DNA of 43,279 bases from an uncultured Lachnospiraceae bacterium (GTDB lineage Bacteria; Bacillota; Clostridia; Lachnospirales; Lachnospiraceae). The notes beneath the pieces were generated by a model that was not told the DNA's origin, ran no database searches, and saw only the letters and a list, made by a program, of their open reading frames with translations. The position numbers and the translations under genes are program-made. Every line of letters starts with the position of its first letter. The stretch's first letter is position 1. The stretch spans positions 1 to 43,279 of the forward strand of contig CAMWBY010000025.1 of assembly GCA_947172645.1 (NCBI GenBank), in the 5' to 3' direction. This document shows, piece by piece, positions 26,082 through 33,187 of the stretch.

Positions 26082-26116
26082 AAAAAGACGGGAACAAGGG
26101 CCAATCCCCGTTCCCG
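26082..26116 (-). terminator. Terminator of spmB
   Basis: On the minus strand CGGGAAC and GTTCCCG form the outer stem, with GGG/CCC inside, followed by TCTTTTTG. It lies about 27 bases after the spmB stop. Confidence 0.8.
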
Positions 26117-26142
26117 CCTGTACTGCGGACATCTATTCACAT

Positions 26143-26673
26143 TTATACCATAATCCCTGCCAAAATAATACTGGCCGCTATCCCCGCAAACGTGGCAAGC
26201 AGCGCCCCTTTCAGCGTATACCTGATTTTTGTCACCTTCGCTGCCAGAAAATAAACCGACATCGTATAGAAAATTGTCTCCGTACAGCTCATCATAATAG
26301 ATGTGGTCAAACCAATCAATGAATCCGGGCCGTGATTCTTGAAAATATCCAACACCAGCCCCGTGGCGGCGGACGAAGAAAACATCTTAATCAGCATAAG
26401 CGGAACTAGCTCCGATGAAAACCCCATCCTTGCCGTAAGTCCCGCGAACAAGCCGCCCAGGAAATCCAGAAATCCCGAGGCGCGCAGCACCCCCACCGCC
26501 ACCATCAGCCCAATCAATGTAGGCATAATCTGAATCACCGTCTGGAATCCGTCCTTGGCGCCTTTGATAAAATCCTCATATACATTGCTTCTTGCTGCAA
26601 TGCCATAGGCTACCACATAGAAAATGATAACAGGAATGATGATATTGGAAATATTAGATAATACTGCAACCAT
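26143..26673 (-). CDS. spmB: Spore maturation protein B
   Basis: A 176-residue integral membrane protein of the nucleoside-recognition (Gate) family. Family features are NIIIPVIIFYVVAYGI, FIKGAKDGFQTVIQIMPTLI, GLMVAVGVLRASGFLDFLGG and SCTETIFYTMSVYF, with about five TM segments. In Bacillus, SpmA and SpmB are needed for spore core dehydration. Here spmA is not adjacent: the 256 bases upstream hold a terminator and no gene. The ribosome site is weak (GGGG nine bases upstream). Its presence supports an endospore-forming host. Confidence 0.9.
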   Translation of the reverse strand: MVAVLSNISNIIIPVIIFYVVAYGIAARSNVYEDFIKGAKDGFQTVIQIMPTLIGLMVAVGVLRASGFLDFLGGLFAGLTARMGFSSELVPLMLIKMFSSSAATGLVLDIFKNHGPDSLIGLTTSIMMSCTETIFYTMSVYFLAAKVTKIRYTLKGALLATFAGIAASIILAGIMV

Positions 26674-26745
26674 TGATGAGGCCCCGCTTATGTATGCCCT
26701 CTTCTCAGGATATTAAGCCCGGCCATACGGCTGCTTCGTCACCGC

Positions 26746-26783
26746 AAAAAAGGTGCATAGACTCTTAATACAATCTATGCACC
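26746..26783 (-). terminator. Terminator after the FAD oxidoreductase
   Basis: GGTGCATAGA (26752-26761) and TCTATGCACC (26774-26783) form a perfect 10-base-pair stem. On the minus strand it is followed by six T. It ends the osmoprotectant/oxidoreductase transcription unit and separates it from spmB. Confidence 0.88.
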
Positions 26784-26929
26784 CATGTTATATCATATGC
26801 CAAAGTACCTGCCTCTGCCATATATCTGCCAATCTTATATTACCTCTTATCTTTGCATATATTTCCTTATGGAATATCAGACGCCTTGTCCGGGCTTAAC
26901 AAAATGGCATTGCTATGTACCCTGATATC

Positions 26930-28300
26930 TTACGCCTTACCCGCAATATCTCTTGCCACATACACACCGCTTGCCGACGCGTGGGAAAGTGAATGGGTCA
27001 CGCCGCTGCCGTCACCGATAATATAAAGTCCTTTATGTTTCGTCTCAAGATGTTCGTCTATTTCCACTTCCATGTTATAGAACTTAACTTCCACACCGTA
27101 GAGAAGCGTGTCGTCGTTAGCCGTACCAGGCGCAATCTTATCCAGGGCATAAATCATCTCGATAATGCCGTCCAGAATGCGCTTAGGCAAAACCAGGCTT
27201 AAATCCCCCGGCGTGGCAGCCAGAGTAGGCTCCACCAATCCTTCCTCGATACGCTTGGCATTGCTCCTTCTGCCCCTTACCAAATCTCCAAACCGCTGCA
27301 CAATCACACCGCCGCCCAGCATATTGGAAAGCTTCGCGATACTCTCGCCATATCCGTTACTATCTTTAAAAGGCTCCGAAAAATGTTTCGCCACAAGCAG
27401 CGCAAAATTCGTGTTGTCCGTCTGCTTATCCGCGCTCTCATAACTATGCCCGTTCACGGTTACGATACCGTTAGTGTTCTCGTTGACCACTATCCCATGG
27501 GGATTCATGCAAAATGTGCGAACCCGGTCTTCGAACTTCTCCGTCCGGTAGACAATCTTGCTCTCGTACAATTCATCCGTCAGATGGGAAAAGATAACCG
27601 CCGGGATTTCTACCCTGACACCGATATCCACCCGGTTAGATTTGGTCTTAATATCCATCTCGCCGCATACTTTTTCCATCCATTTGCTGCCACTGCGCCC
27701 CACGGAGACTACACACTTACCGCACTCATACGCCTCCCTCTCACAGACGACACGGTATCCCTCCTCCAGGGCTTCCACCGTTTTCACAGGGGTGTCGAAG
27801 TAAAAGTCTATCTGGTCTTTCAACAATGCATATAAGTTCTCCAATACCACATAGTTAATGTCTGTCCCGAGATGGCGCACCGATGCATCCAACAGATTCA
27901 GTTTATTCTGAAGACACAGCTTCTTAAATCCGCTCCCGGCGGTCGTATACAGTTTCGTACCCTCGCCGCCATACTTCATATTGATTTCATCCACATACTT
28001 CATCAGTTCGATGGCCTGCTTTTTCCCTACATACTCATACAGCGTGCCGCCGAAATCATTGGTAATATTGTATTTTCCATCGGAAAATGCGCCCGCGCCG
28101 CCAAAACCGCTCATAATAGAACAGCTCGCACAGCGTACACAGCTCTTAATTTTCTCCCCGTCAATAGGACAATGCCGCTTCTCAAGCGCATGTCCGGCCT
28201 CGAACACTGCAATCTTCAATTCCTTTTTCTGCTGTATCAATTCATAGGCCGTAAAAATGCCTCCCGGCCCTGCGCCGATAATGATTACGTCATATCTCAT
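26930..28300 (-). CDS. FAD-dependent oxidoreductase (COG2509-like)
   Basis: A 456-residue flavoprotein. The N-terminal dinucleotide fold is YDVIIIGAGPGGIFTAYEL, then a Cys cluster CVRCASC near residue 55 and SGFGGAGAFSDGKYN, a signature of this uncharacterised FAD-dependent dehydrogenase group. A second FAD contact is GLYIIGDGSGVTHSLSHASASG near the C-terminus. The substrate is unknown. It starts 19 bases after the stop of the osmoprotectant binding protein, with no terminator between, so it is probably in that operon. The Cys cluster could bind an Fe-S centre or be redox active. Confidence 0.85.
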   Translation of the reverse strand: MRYDVIIIGAGPGGIFTAYELIQQKKELKIAVFEAGHALEKRHCPIDGEKIKSCVRCASCSIMSGFGGAGAFSDGKYNITNDFGGTLYEYVGKKQAIELMKYVDEINMKYGGEGTKLYTTAGSGFKKLCLQNKLNLLDASVRHLGTDINYVVLENLYALLKDQIDFYFDTPVKTVEALEEGYRVVCEREAYECGKCVVSVGRSGSKWMEKVCGEMDIKTKSNRVDIGVRVEIPAVIFSHLTDELYESKIVYRTEKFEDRVRTFCMNPHGIVVNENTNGIVTVNGHSYESADKQTDNTNFALLVAKHFSEPFKDSNGYGESIAKLSNMLGGGVIVQRFGDLVRGRRSNAKRIEEGLVEPTLAATPGDLSLVLPKRILDGIIEMIYALDKIAPGTANDDTLLYGVEVKFYNMEVEIDEHLETKHKGLYIIGDGSGVTHSLSHASASGVYVARDIAGKA

Positions 28301-28319
28301 AGAAATCCCTCATTCTTTC

Positions 28320-29201
28320 CTACAACAACCCCTTCTCCTTCAAAAACTCTTCCGCCACCTCTTTGTCTTCCCTGGCGTTCACTTCCACTTCATAGTTCAT
28401 CTGCTGCATTTCTTCCTCATTGATAAGCCCGTTGAGCTTCTCCAATACCCCTTGCAGTTCAGGATATTTCTCAAGAGCGTCTTTCCTCACCACCGTTCCG
28501 GCGTCGAATGTCTCGAAAAAGACATTGTCATCGGTAAGAAGCACCAGGTCATTGGCCGCAAGCTGCGCATCGGTTGTAAACGCATTAATTACATCTACTT
28601 CCCCATTCTTCAAAGCTTCATATTTTAACGCAATCTCCATCTGCTTCGTATCTTTAAACTGCATCTGATACGCCTCACAAAGCCTCGGATACCCTGTTTC
28701 CAGTTCTATATAATCCGGATTACCGCCGAAAACCAGTTCCCCGGAAGCTGCCGCCAGGTCAGAATAAGTGGACAGGCCATATTGTTCAGCCGTCTCCTGC
28801 CTGAGCGCCAACCCATAAGTATTAGAGAATCCATACAGCCCTGTCCAGGTAAGCCCTAATCCATCATATTCCGAAAGAAGCTGTTCGTATAACTTCTCAT
28901 CGTCTTTTTCCATCTCTTCTTTTTTCAGTACATTCAGCCACGCCGTTCTCGTATACTCAGGATACAAGTCAAATTCCCCTTTGACAAGGGCAGGGTGTAT
29001 ATTCGTGGTGCCGCCTCCCACACCCTTGGTAATTTCAACCTCATAATCTGTCTCGGCCTCAATAAGCTGTCCTATTATCTCTGTCAGAATATACTGTTCC
29101 GTCATAGGCTTGGACGCTATCTTAATTGGCTCCTTGCCGCCGCAGGCCGTAAGCCCAAGAGTTATACATCCCGCTATCAAAATTGCCGCTATTCTTTTCA
29201 T
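28320..29201 (-). CDS. Osmoprotectant ABC transporter substrate-binding lipoprotein (OpuCC-like)
   Basis: A 293-residue lipoprotein (lipobox LTAC, Cys20) of the OpuAC/QAT family: IKIASKPMTEQYILTEIIGQ, TKGVGGGTTNIHPALVKGEF, DLYPEYTRTAW and the later DVINAFTTDAQL. These match glycine betaine/carnitine/choline-binding proteins. It follows the ATPase gene after 71 bases. Together with the permease and ATPase it forms a complete importer for quaternary ammonium compounds. The exact ligand cannot be set from sequence. Confidence 0.9.
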   Translation of the reverse strand: MKRIAAILIAGCITLGLTACGGKEPIKIASKPMTEQYILTEIIGQLIEAETDYEVEITKGVGGGTTNIHPALVKGEFDLYPEYTRTAWLNVLKKEEMEKDDEKLYEQLLSEYDGLGLTWTGLYGFSNTYGLALRQETAEQYGLSTYSDLAAASGELVFGGNPDYIELETGYPRLCEAYQMQFKDTKQMEIALKYEALKNGEVDVINAFTTDAQLAANDLVLLTDDNVFFETFDAGTVVRKDALEKYPELQGVLEKLNGLINEEEMQQMNYEVEVNAREDKEVAEEFLKEKGLL

Positions 29202-29272
29202 ATACTTTATCTTCCTTTCGTCTTTTCCATATCTTTACAAGTCTTTGGCTTCCTGATGCATCGCTTCCGGCC

Positions 29273-30010
29273 CTATTCTGTATGCCATCCGCCGATAAGC
29301 CTCTCCACAAATGCATCCTTCGGCGCCCGCAGAAGCTCCTCTTTTGTGCCCTCCTGCCAAATACCGCCGTCTTTCATAATCAGGATACGGCTCCCCAACC
29401 GAAATGCCTCTCCTATATCATGGGTAATAAACACCACCGTAATACCTGTTCTGTCATGCAGTACCGATAATTCTTCCTGCAAAGTCCGCCTGGTAATCTC
29501 ATCTACCGCCCCAAAAGGCTCGTCCATCAGTAGAATATCCGGCTCTGACGCCATGGCTCTGGCAATACCTACCCGTTGTTTCTGCCCGCCGGAGAGCTGT
29601 CTGGGAAAACGCCCCGCCAATTCGGAGGGTAACTCCACCATTTGAAGCATCTTTTCTGAAAGAGCCTTCTTTTCTGCCCTGGACATTTTCTTTTCCAGGT
29701 TAGGGACATAGCATATATTGTCTTCCACAGTCATATGGGGAAACAGTTTGGCGCCCTGCACCGCATAGCCGATTCGTCGCCTCATGGCCACAAGGTTGCC
29801 GTCCGCAAGCCGCTCGCCATTTACCAACACTTCGCCTGTCGTGGGCACTACAAGACCGTTTATCATCTTTAAGAGTGTGGTTTTCCCACATCCCGAAGAG
29901 CCTATCATGACAATAAACTCGCCTTTCTCCACAGCTAACGACACATGCCTTAACACTTCATTGTCCCCATAGGCAGCCGAGCAGTCCCGTATTTCTATCG
30001 CTTTATTCAA
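29273..30010 (-). CDS. Osmoprotectant ABC transporter ATPase (OpuCA-like, no CBS domains)
   Basis: A 245-residue ABC ATPase: Walker A GSSGCGKTT, signature LSGGQKQRVGIARAMA, Walker B ILLMDEPFGAVD, switch His in VVFITHDIGEA. It lacks the C-terminal CBS pair of longer OpuCA proteins, which sense ionic strength, so regulation of transport probably differs. The start overlaps the permease stop by 8 bases, indicating coupled translation. Confidence 0.92.
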   Translation of the reverse strand: MNKAIEIRDCSAAYGDNEVLRHVSLAVEKGEFIVMIGSSGCGKTTLLKMINGLVVPTTGEVLVNGERLADGNLVAMRRRIGYAVQGAKLFPHMTVEDNICYVPNLEKKMSRAEKKALSEKMLQMVELPSELAGRFPRQLSGGQKQRVGIARAMASEPDILLMDEPFGAVDEITRRTLQEELSVLHDRTGITVVFITHDIGEAFRLGSRILIMKDGGIWQEGTKEELLRAPKDAFVERLIGGWHTE

Positions 30011-30638
30011 TACCGTACCTCCTGCTTACCGCTTTCTCCGCCCTGGCAAGCAGCCAGTCACTGCCAAGCGCCAGAAGCGCAATCAGCACCGAACCTGCCG
30101 CCGTCAACGTCATGTTATAAGTTGTGATGCCTCTGTAAATTGCCGCACCCAAACCGCCTGCCCCTATAAAAGACGCGATACCGCCCATGGCGATAATCAT
30201 GACCGTCATATTGCGGAATCCGCTGATAATCACAGGGAGCGCCAGAGGGAACTTAATTTTATACATCAGCTGCACTCCGTCCGTCCCAAGCCCCTGCGCC
30301 ACTTCCAAAATACTGGCGTCCACATTCACAAGCCCGGTATAAGTATTCCTGACAATCGGAAGCAAACCGTAAACTGTCAGAGCAATCACCGCCGTCTTAT
30401 TGCCGATTCCGGTAAAGGGAATCAAAAAACCAAGAAGGGAAATGGACGGTATTGTGTAGATTACATTGACAATCCCGAGTACAACTCCTGCCGTTTTCTT
30501 ATGCCTGCTGATAAAGATGCCTGTCACGATTCCCAACACGCCCGCACATACCACTGCTGTCAGCGAAATCCTGATATGTTCCAAGAGGCAAGTGAGGAAA
30601 AATTCCCGCCTGTCCAAAAGTATCTGTATTATCTGCAT
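30003..30638 (-). CDS. Osmoprotectant ABC transporter permease (OpuCB-like)
   Basis: A 211-residue BPD-type permease with five or six TM helices: RISLTAVVCAGVLGIVTGIF, YTIPSISLLGFLIPFTGIG, TYTGLVNVDASILEVAQGLG and the EAA-like loop KIKFPLALPVIISGFRNM. It is the only permease in the operon, so it probably works as a homodimer, unlike OpuC with two different permeases. A good promoter lies about 50 to 80 bases upstream. Confidence 0.9.
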   Translation of the reverse strand: MQIIQILLDRREFFLTCLLEHIRISLTAVVCAGVLGIVTGIFISRHKKTAGVVLGIVNVIYTIPSISLLGFLIPFTGIGNKTAVIALTVYGLLPIVRNTYTGLVNVDASILEVAQGLGTDGVQLMYKIKFPLALPVIISGFRNMTVMIIAMGGIASFIGAGGLGAAIYRGITTYNMTLTAAGSVLIALLALGSDWLLARAEKAVSRRYGIE

Positions 30639-30687
30639 ACCTTATACCCCGTCTGGCTGCCCTAAATTCTGCATTTAACCACTAATA

Positions 30688-30716
30688 GATATATCATTCC
30701 CCAGGAAAATTGTCAA
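30688..30716 (-). promoter_or_regulatory. Promoter of the osmoprotectant operon
   Basis: On the minus strand TTGACA (30711-30716), a 17-base spacer and TATATC (30688-30693). It is divergent from the cobalamin riboswitch promoter. Confidence 0.65.
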
Positions 30717-30748
30717 TAAACGGATAAATATACTGCTTTAAATTTTAG

Positions 30749-30777
30749 TTGCCTTTTCATTTGAAACGGTGTATGAT
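30749..30777 (+). promoter_or_regulatory. Promoter of the cobalamin riboswitch transcript
   Basis: TTGCCT (30749-30754), a 17-base spacer and TATGAT (30772-30777). Transcription would start near 30784, ten bases before the riboswitch. Confidence 0.55.
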
Positions 30778-30792
30778 AAGACAACATCATAG

Positions 30793-30941
30793 AAACAGGT
30801 GCCCGACAGGGAGAATAGGGAAGTAAGCTTACGCTTCACGGTCACGCCGCTGTAGGGGAGGAGCGCAGTTTTGATAAGCCACTGGGAAACCGGGAAGGCA
30901 GAACTGCGTGAAGATACCTAAGTCAGAAGACCTGCCTGTTT
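30793..30941 (+). ncRNA. Cobalamin (B12) riboswitch
   Basis: P1 pairs AAACAGG (30793-30799) with CCTGTTT (30935-30941). Conserved elements in order are GGTGCCC, GGGAGAATAGGGAA, the B12 box GCCACTGGGAAACCGGGAAGG beginning at 30878 (shown here broken only by its own bases), and AAGTCAGAAGACCTGCC. The length of about 149 bases is short for the class but all core parts are present. It controls the DUF4430 and ECF genes downstream, which are expected to be on when adenosyl- or other cobalamin is scarce. Confidence 0.93.
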
Positions 30942-30994
30942 TGTAAAAATCATGGGTTACGAGGGATGGCTGCATGAATAAGAGTTTTATTTGT

Positions 30995-31024
30995 GCTGCC
31001 CAAATTTATCCGGGGCAGCTTTTT
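30995..31024 (+). terminator. Riboswitch expression-platform terminator
   Basis: GCTGCCC (30995-31001) pairs with GGGCAGC (31013-31019), followed by five T. It lies about 55 bases after the riboswitch and about 100 before the DUF4430 gene, so B12 binding probably causes early termination. Confidence 0.8.
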
Positions 31025-31121
31025 CTTTGCCATACAATACCCATGAAACTTCATGGAAGCACCCTTTTGGACACGACAAATATATCCATAAAATAAAATG
31101 AAGAAAGAAGAGGATTCTAAA

Positions 31122-31529
31122 ATGGAAGCAAAAAAAAGAAGCACACCCAAAATCATTATTTCCCTGGCGGCGTTAGTGATTGTCATCGCCGCACTTCTCT
31201 GTGTCTATCAGTTCACGAGGGGAACCACGTCACAAGGCGCAAAAAGCATTACCGTCGAGGTGGTACACAAAGACGCCAGTACGAAAACCTTTGAGTACCA
31301 TACGGACCGAGAGTATCTGGGGGAAACGCTCACCGACGAAGCCTTGATATCCGGTGAAGAAGGCGCCTATGGGCTTTTCATCACAACCGTGGACGGTGAG
31401 ACGGCTGACGACGGGAACCAGGAATGGTGGTGTATCACGAAAGGCGGAGAACAGTTGAACACGTCCGCCGACCAGACGCCCATCGCCGACGGAGACAAAT
31501 ATGAGCTCACCCTCACTGTGGGCTATTAA
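31122..31529 (+). CDS. Membrane-anchored DUF4430 protein, candidate corrinoid-binding
   Basis: A 135-residue protein: basic N-terminus, one TM or signal-anchor (IIISLAALVIVIAALLCVYQF), then an extracellular DUF4430 domain (transcobalamin C-terminal-like fold; LGETLTDEALISGEEGAYG, EWWCITKGGEQ, DGDKYELTLT). The start at 31122 has AGAGG eight bases upstream; an in-frame ATG at 31098 is possible and follows a small upstream frame by one base. DUF4430 resembles the beta domain of vertebrate B12 carriers. Because it is under a B12 riboswitch and 32 bases before an ECF S component, it probably captures a corrinoid for uptake. The binding itself is inference. Confidence 0.87.
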   Translation: MEAKKRSTPKIIISLAALVIVIAALLCVYQFTRGTTSQGAKSITVEVVHKDASTKTFEYHTDREYLGETLTDEALISGEEGAYGLFITTVDGETADDGNQEWWCITKGGEQLNTSADQTPIADGDKYELTLTVGY

Positions 31530-31561
31530 TCTGGCCTAATACAGGGATTAGGAGGATGTAC

Positions 31562-32083
31562 ATGAAACAGGCGGAAAACTCCAAAAAAATACACACCCTT
31601 GTCACCATGGGGTTTCTCAGCGCCATCTTGCTGCTGGGACAATTGGGTATGTCATTTCTGCCCAATATCGAGCCTGTCACACCGTTAATCATTATCTATA
31701 CGTTGGTTTACAGGAAACAGGTGTTTCCTGTTATTTATACCTTCGTGCTGCTAGAAGGATTGATTTTCGGATTCGGTATCTGGTGGGTAAGTTATCTGTA
31801 TATCTGGAGCATCCTCGCCCTAATCGTATTGCTGCTGCCTCAGGACAACCCTCCTGTCATCTGGGCAGTGACCGCCGGAATATTCGGACTATTGTTTGGC
31901 GCGCTCTGTGCCATTCCATACCTTATTTCCGGCGGTCTGGGCGCCGCTTTCGCATACTGGGCCGCCGGGATTCCCTATGACGTACTCCACTGCGCCGGTA
32001 ATTTTACACTCACTCTCATCCTGTTTAAACCACTATACCATATTTTGAAAAAGCTCCGCGATTCGCAGCAGGAATGTAAATGA
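31562..32083 (+). CDS. ECF transporter S component, riboswitch-linked, candidate corrinoid specificity
   Basis: A 173-residue membrane protein with about six TM helices (TMGFLSAILLLGQLGMSFLP, PLIIIYTLVYRKQVFPVIYT, IWSILALIVLLLP and others), the size and layout of ECF S components. The ATG at 31562 has AGGAGG six bases upstream; the ATG at 31556 touches that site and is rejected. It follows the DUF4430 gene under the same B12 riboswitch. The energising module (EcfA, EcfA', EcfT) is not in the window, so it must use a shared module elsewhere. It is probably specific for B12 or a B12 precursor. Confidence 0.85.
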   Translation: MKQAENSKKIHTLVTMGFLSAILLLGQLGMSFLPNIEPVTPLIIIYTLVYRKQVFPVIYTFVLLEGLIFGFGIWWVSYLYIWSILALIVLLLPQDNPPVIWAVTAGIFGLLFGALCAIPYLISGGLGAAFAYWAAGIPYDVLHCAGNFTLTLILFKPLYHILKKLRDSQQECK

Positions 32084-32087
32084 CGTG

Positions 32088-32132
32088 CTAGTGTACCGTT
32101 TACCAGTACGCAATTGGTAAATGGTACACTAG
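32088..32132. terminator. 18-base-pair hairpin between convergent genes
   Basis: CTAGTGTACCGTTTACCA (32088-32105) and TGGTAAATGGTACACTAG (32115-32132) pair over 18 positions with one G-U. The stop codon of the MscS gene (TAG on the minus strand) lies inside the right arm. There is no T-run, so it may act as a bidirectional transcript end or RNA stabiliser. The arm shares AGTGTACCGT with the repeats at 14721 and 25980. Confidence 0.6.
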
Positions 32133-32929
32133 GTTACATTCGTTACGCTGACTTGCGGATTGCTGATAGTGACCGTCTGATAAGGTATCTCAATTCCATT
32201 TTTCTTAAATTCTTTTAACAGGGCAATCCTGATATCGCTGCACGCCCGGAAGCTGTCGTTCAGGTTTTCGGTCCACACCGTTGTTTTCAGGATAACCCCG
32301 TTCTGCGTATAGCCGCTGGCGGTAACAATACTGTTTTCGGTGTTTAGCGTCTTCTCATTATTCACGCAAACTTCCCGCATAACCCGTATTGCCTTCTCAA
32401 CATCCGCATCATAGGCAATCTCAACTTCCACGAAATTTCCTACGTTCTCGGTGTAGTTCGCGTTAATAATCACGGAGGCATCCATGACCGAGTTTGGGAC
32501 AATACAGCTCTCACCGTTAAACTGGTAAATCACGGTATGGCGCATCATAACGTCCTTGACTATCCCTTCCGCTATGACAGTCCCGCCCTGGATGACCCGA
32601 ATCTTCTCGTCCACATTGTAAGGCTTTGATGCGGAAATGGAAATGCCGCTTATCACGTTAGCAAGCGCCTGCTGCGCTGCAAAAGTGGCAATCGCAATAA
32701 TCAGGGAACCGCTCTGCAGCAACACTTTACTGATATCCTTCGTAATCTCAAACTGCTGCGCAAGACTGTAGACGATGACAATATCAATAATCAGATTGAC
32801 CGCCCTGTTTGAAAACCGCAGGTGGATTGCCTTGGTTTTTCTGGACATATACTTGAAAATCAGGTTTACAATGTAATTTAAGACAAGCGCAACAGCGACA
32901 AATGTACATATTTTTACGGTGAGTTCCAT
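32129..32929 (-). CDS. Small-conductance mechanosensitive channel family protein (MscS)
   Basis: A 266-residue MscS-type protein: TM segments near 4-24, 42-60 and a pore helix region (SGSLIIAIATFAAQQALANV, SGISISASKPYNVDEKIRV), then the beta domain (VMMRHTVIYQFNGESCIVPNS) and the C-terminal alpha/beta part. It would open under membrane tension to release solutes during osmotic downshock. The start at 32929 has AAGGGG seven bases upstream. It is not in the operon with the osmoprotectant importer but is a functional counterpart. 32930-33112 holds AT-rich leader sequence with no gene seen. Confidence 0.9.
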   Translation of the reverse strand: MELTVKICTFVAVALVLNYIVNLIFKYMSRKTKAIHLRFSNRAVNLIIDIVIVYSLAQQFEITKDISKVLLQSGSLIIAIATFAAQQALANVISGISISASKPYNVDEKIRVIQGGTVIAEGIVKDVMMRHTVIYQFNGESCIVPNSVMDASVIINANYTENVGNFVEVEIAYDADVEKAIRVMREVCVNNEKTLNTENSIVTASGYTQNGVILKTTVWTENLNDSFRACSDIRIALLKEFKKNGIEIPYQTVTISNPQVSVTNVT

Positions 32930-33112
32930 GTTGTTTCCCCTTTTACACAGCCTTGCAGACAACTGGCTTACACAACAGGTAATTCTGTCCTTACATAAAT
33001 TGATAGGAGCCTATGTTAAGATTGTGCTAAGATTATATTTGTATTGTAGCATGGAATTTCTGTGATATACAAGAAAAAAACAGCCAAATTGCGTTTCCTG
33101 ATAAGAATAGAA

Positions 33113-33158
33113 ATCCCCTTATAGTAAATCCACTGTCCAGGACTCACTATAAGGGGAT
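33113..33158 (-). terminator. Hairpin after the GH3 gene
   Basis: ATCCCCTTATAGT (33113-33125) and ACTATAAGGGGAT (33146-33158) form a perfect 13-base-pair stem, 30 bases after the GH3 stop. The downstream T content is modest. Confidence 0.65.
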
Positions 33159-33187
33159 GCCCTACGAGAAAATATTTTTTATATATT

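Noticed and set aside
30950..31186. 78-codon minus-strand frame opposite the riboswitch platform and DUF4430 start
   Set aside because: It lies antisense to the terminator and the well-supported DUF4430 gene, with no family features.
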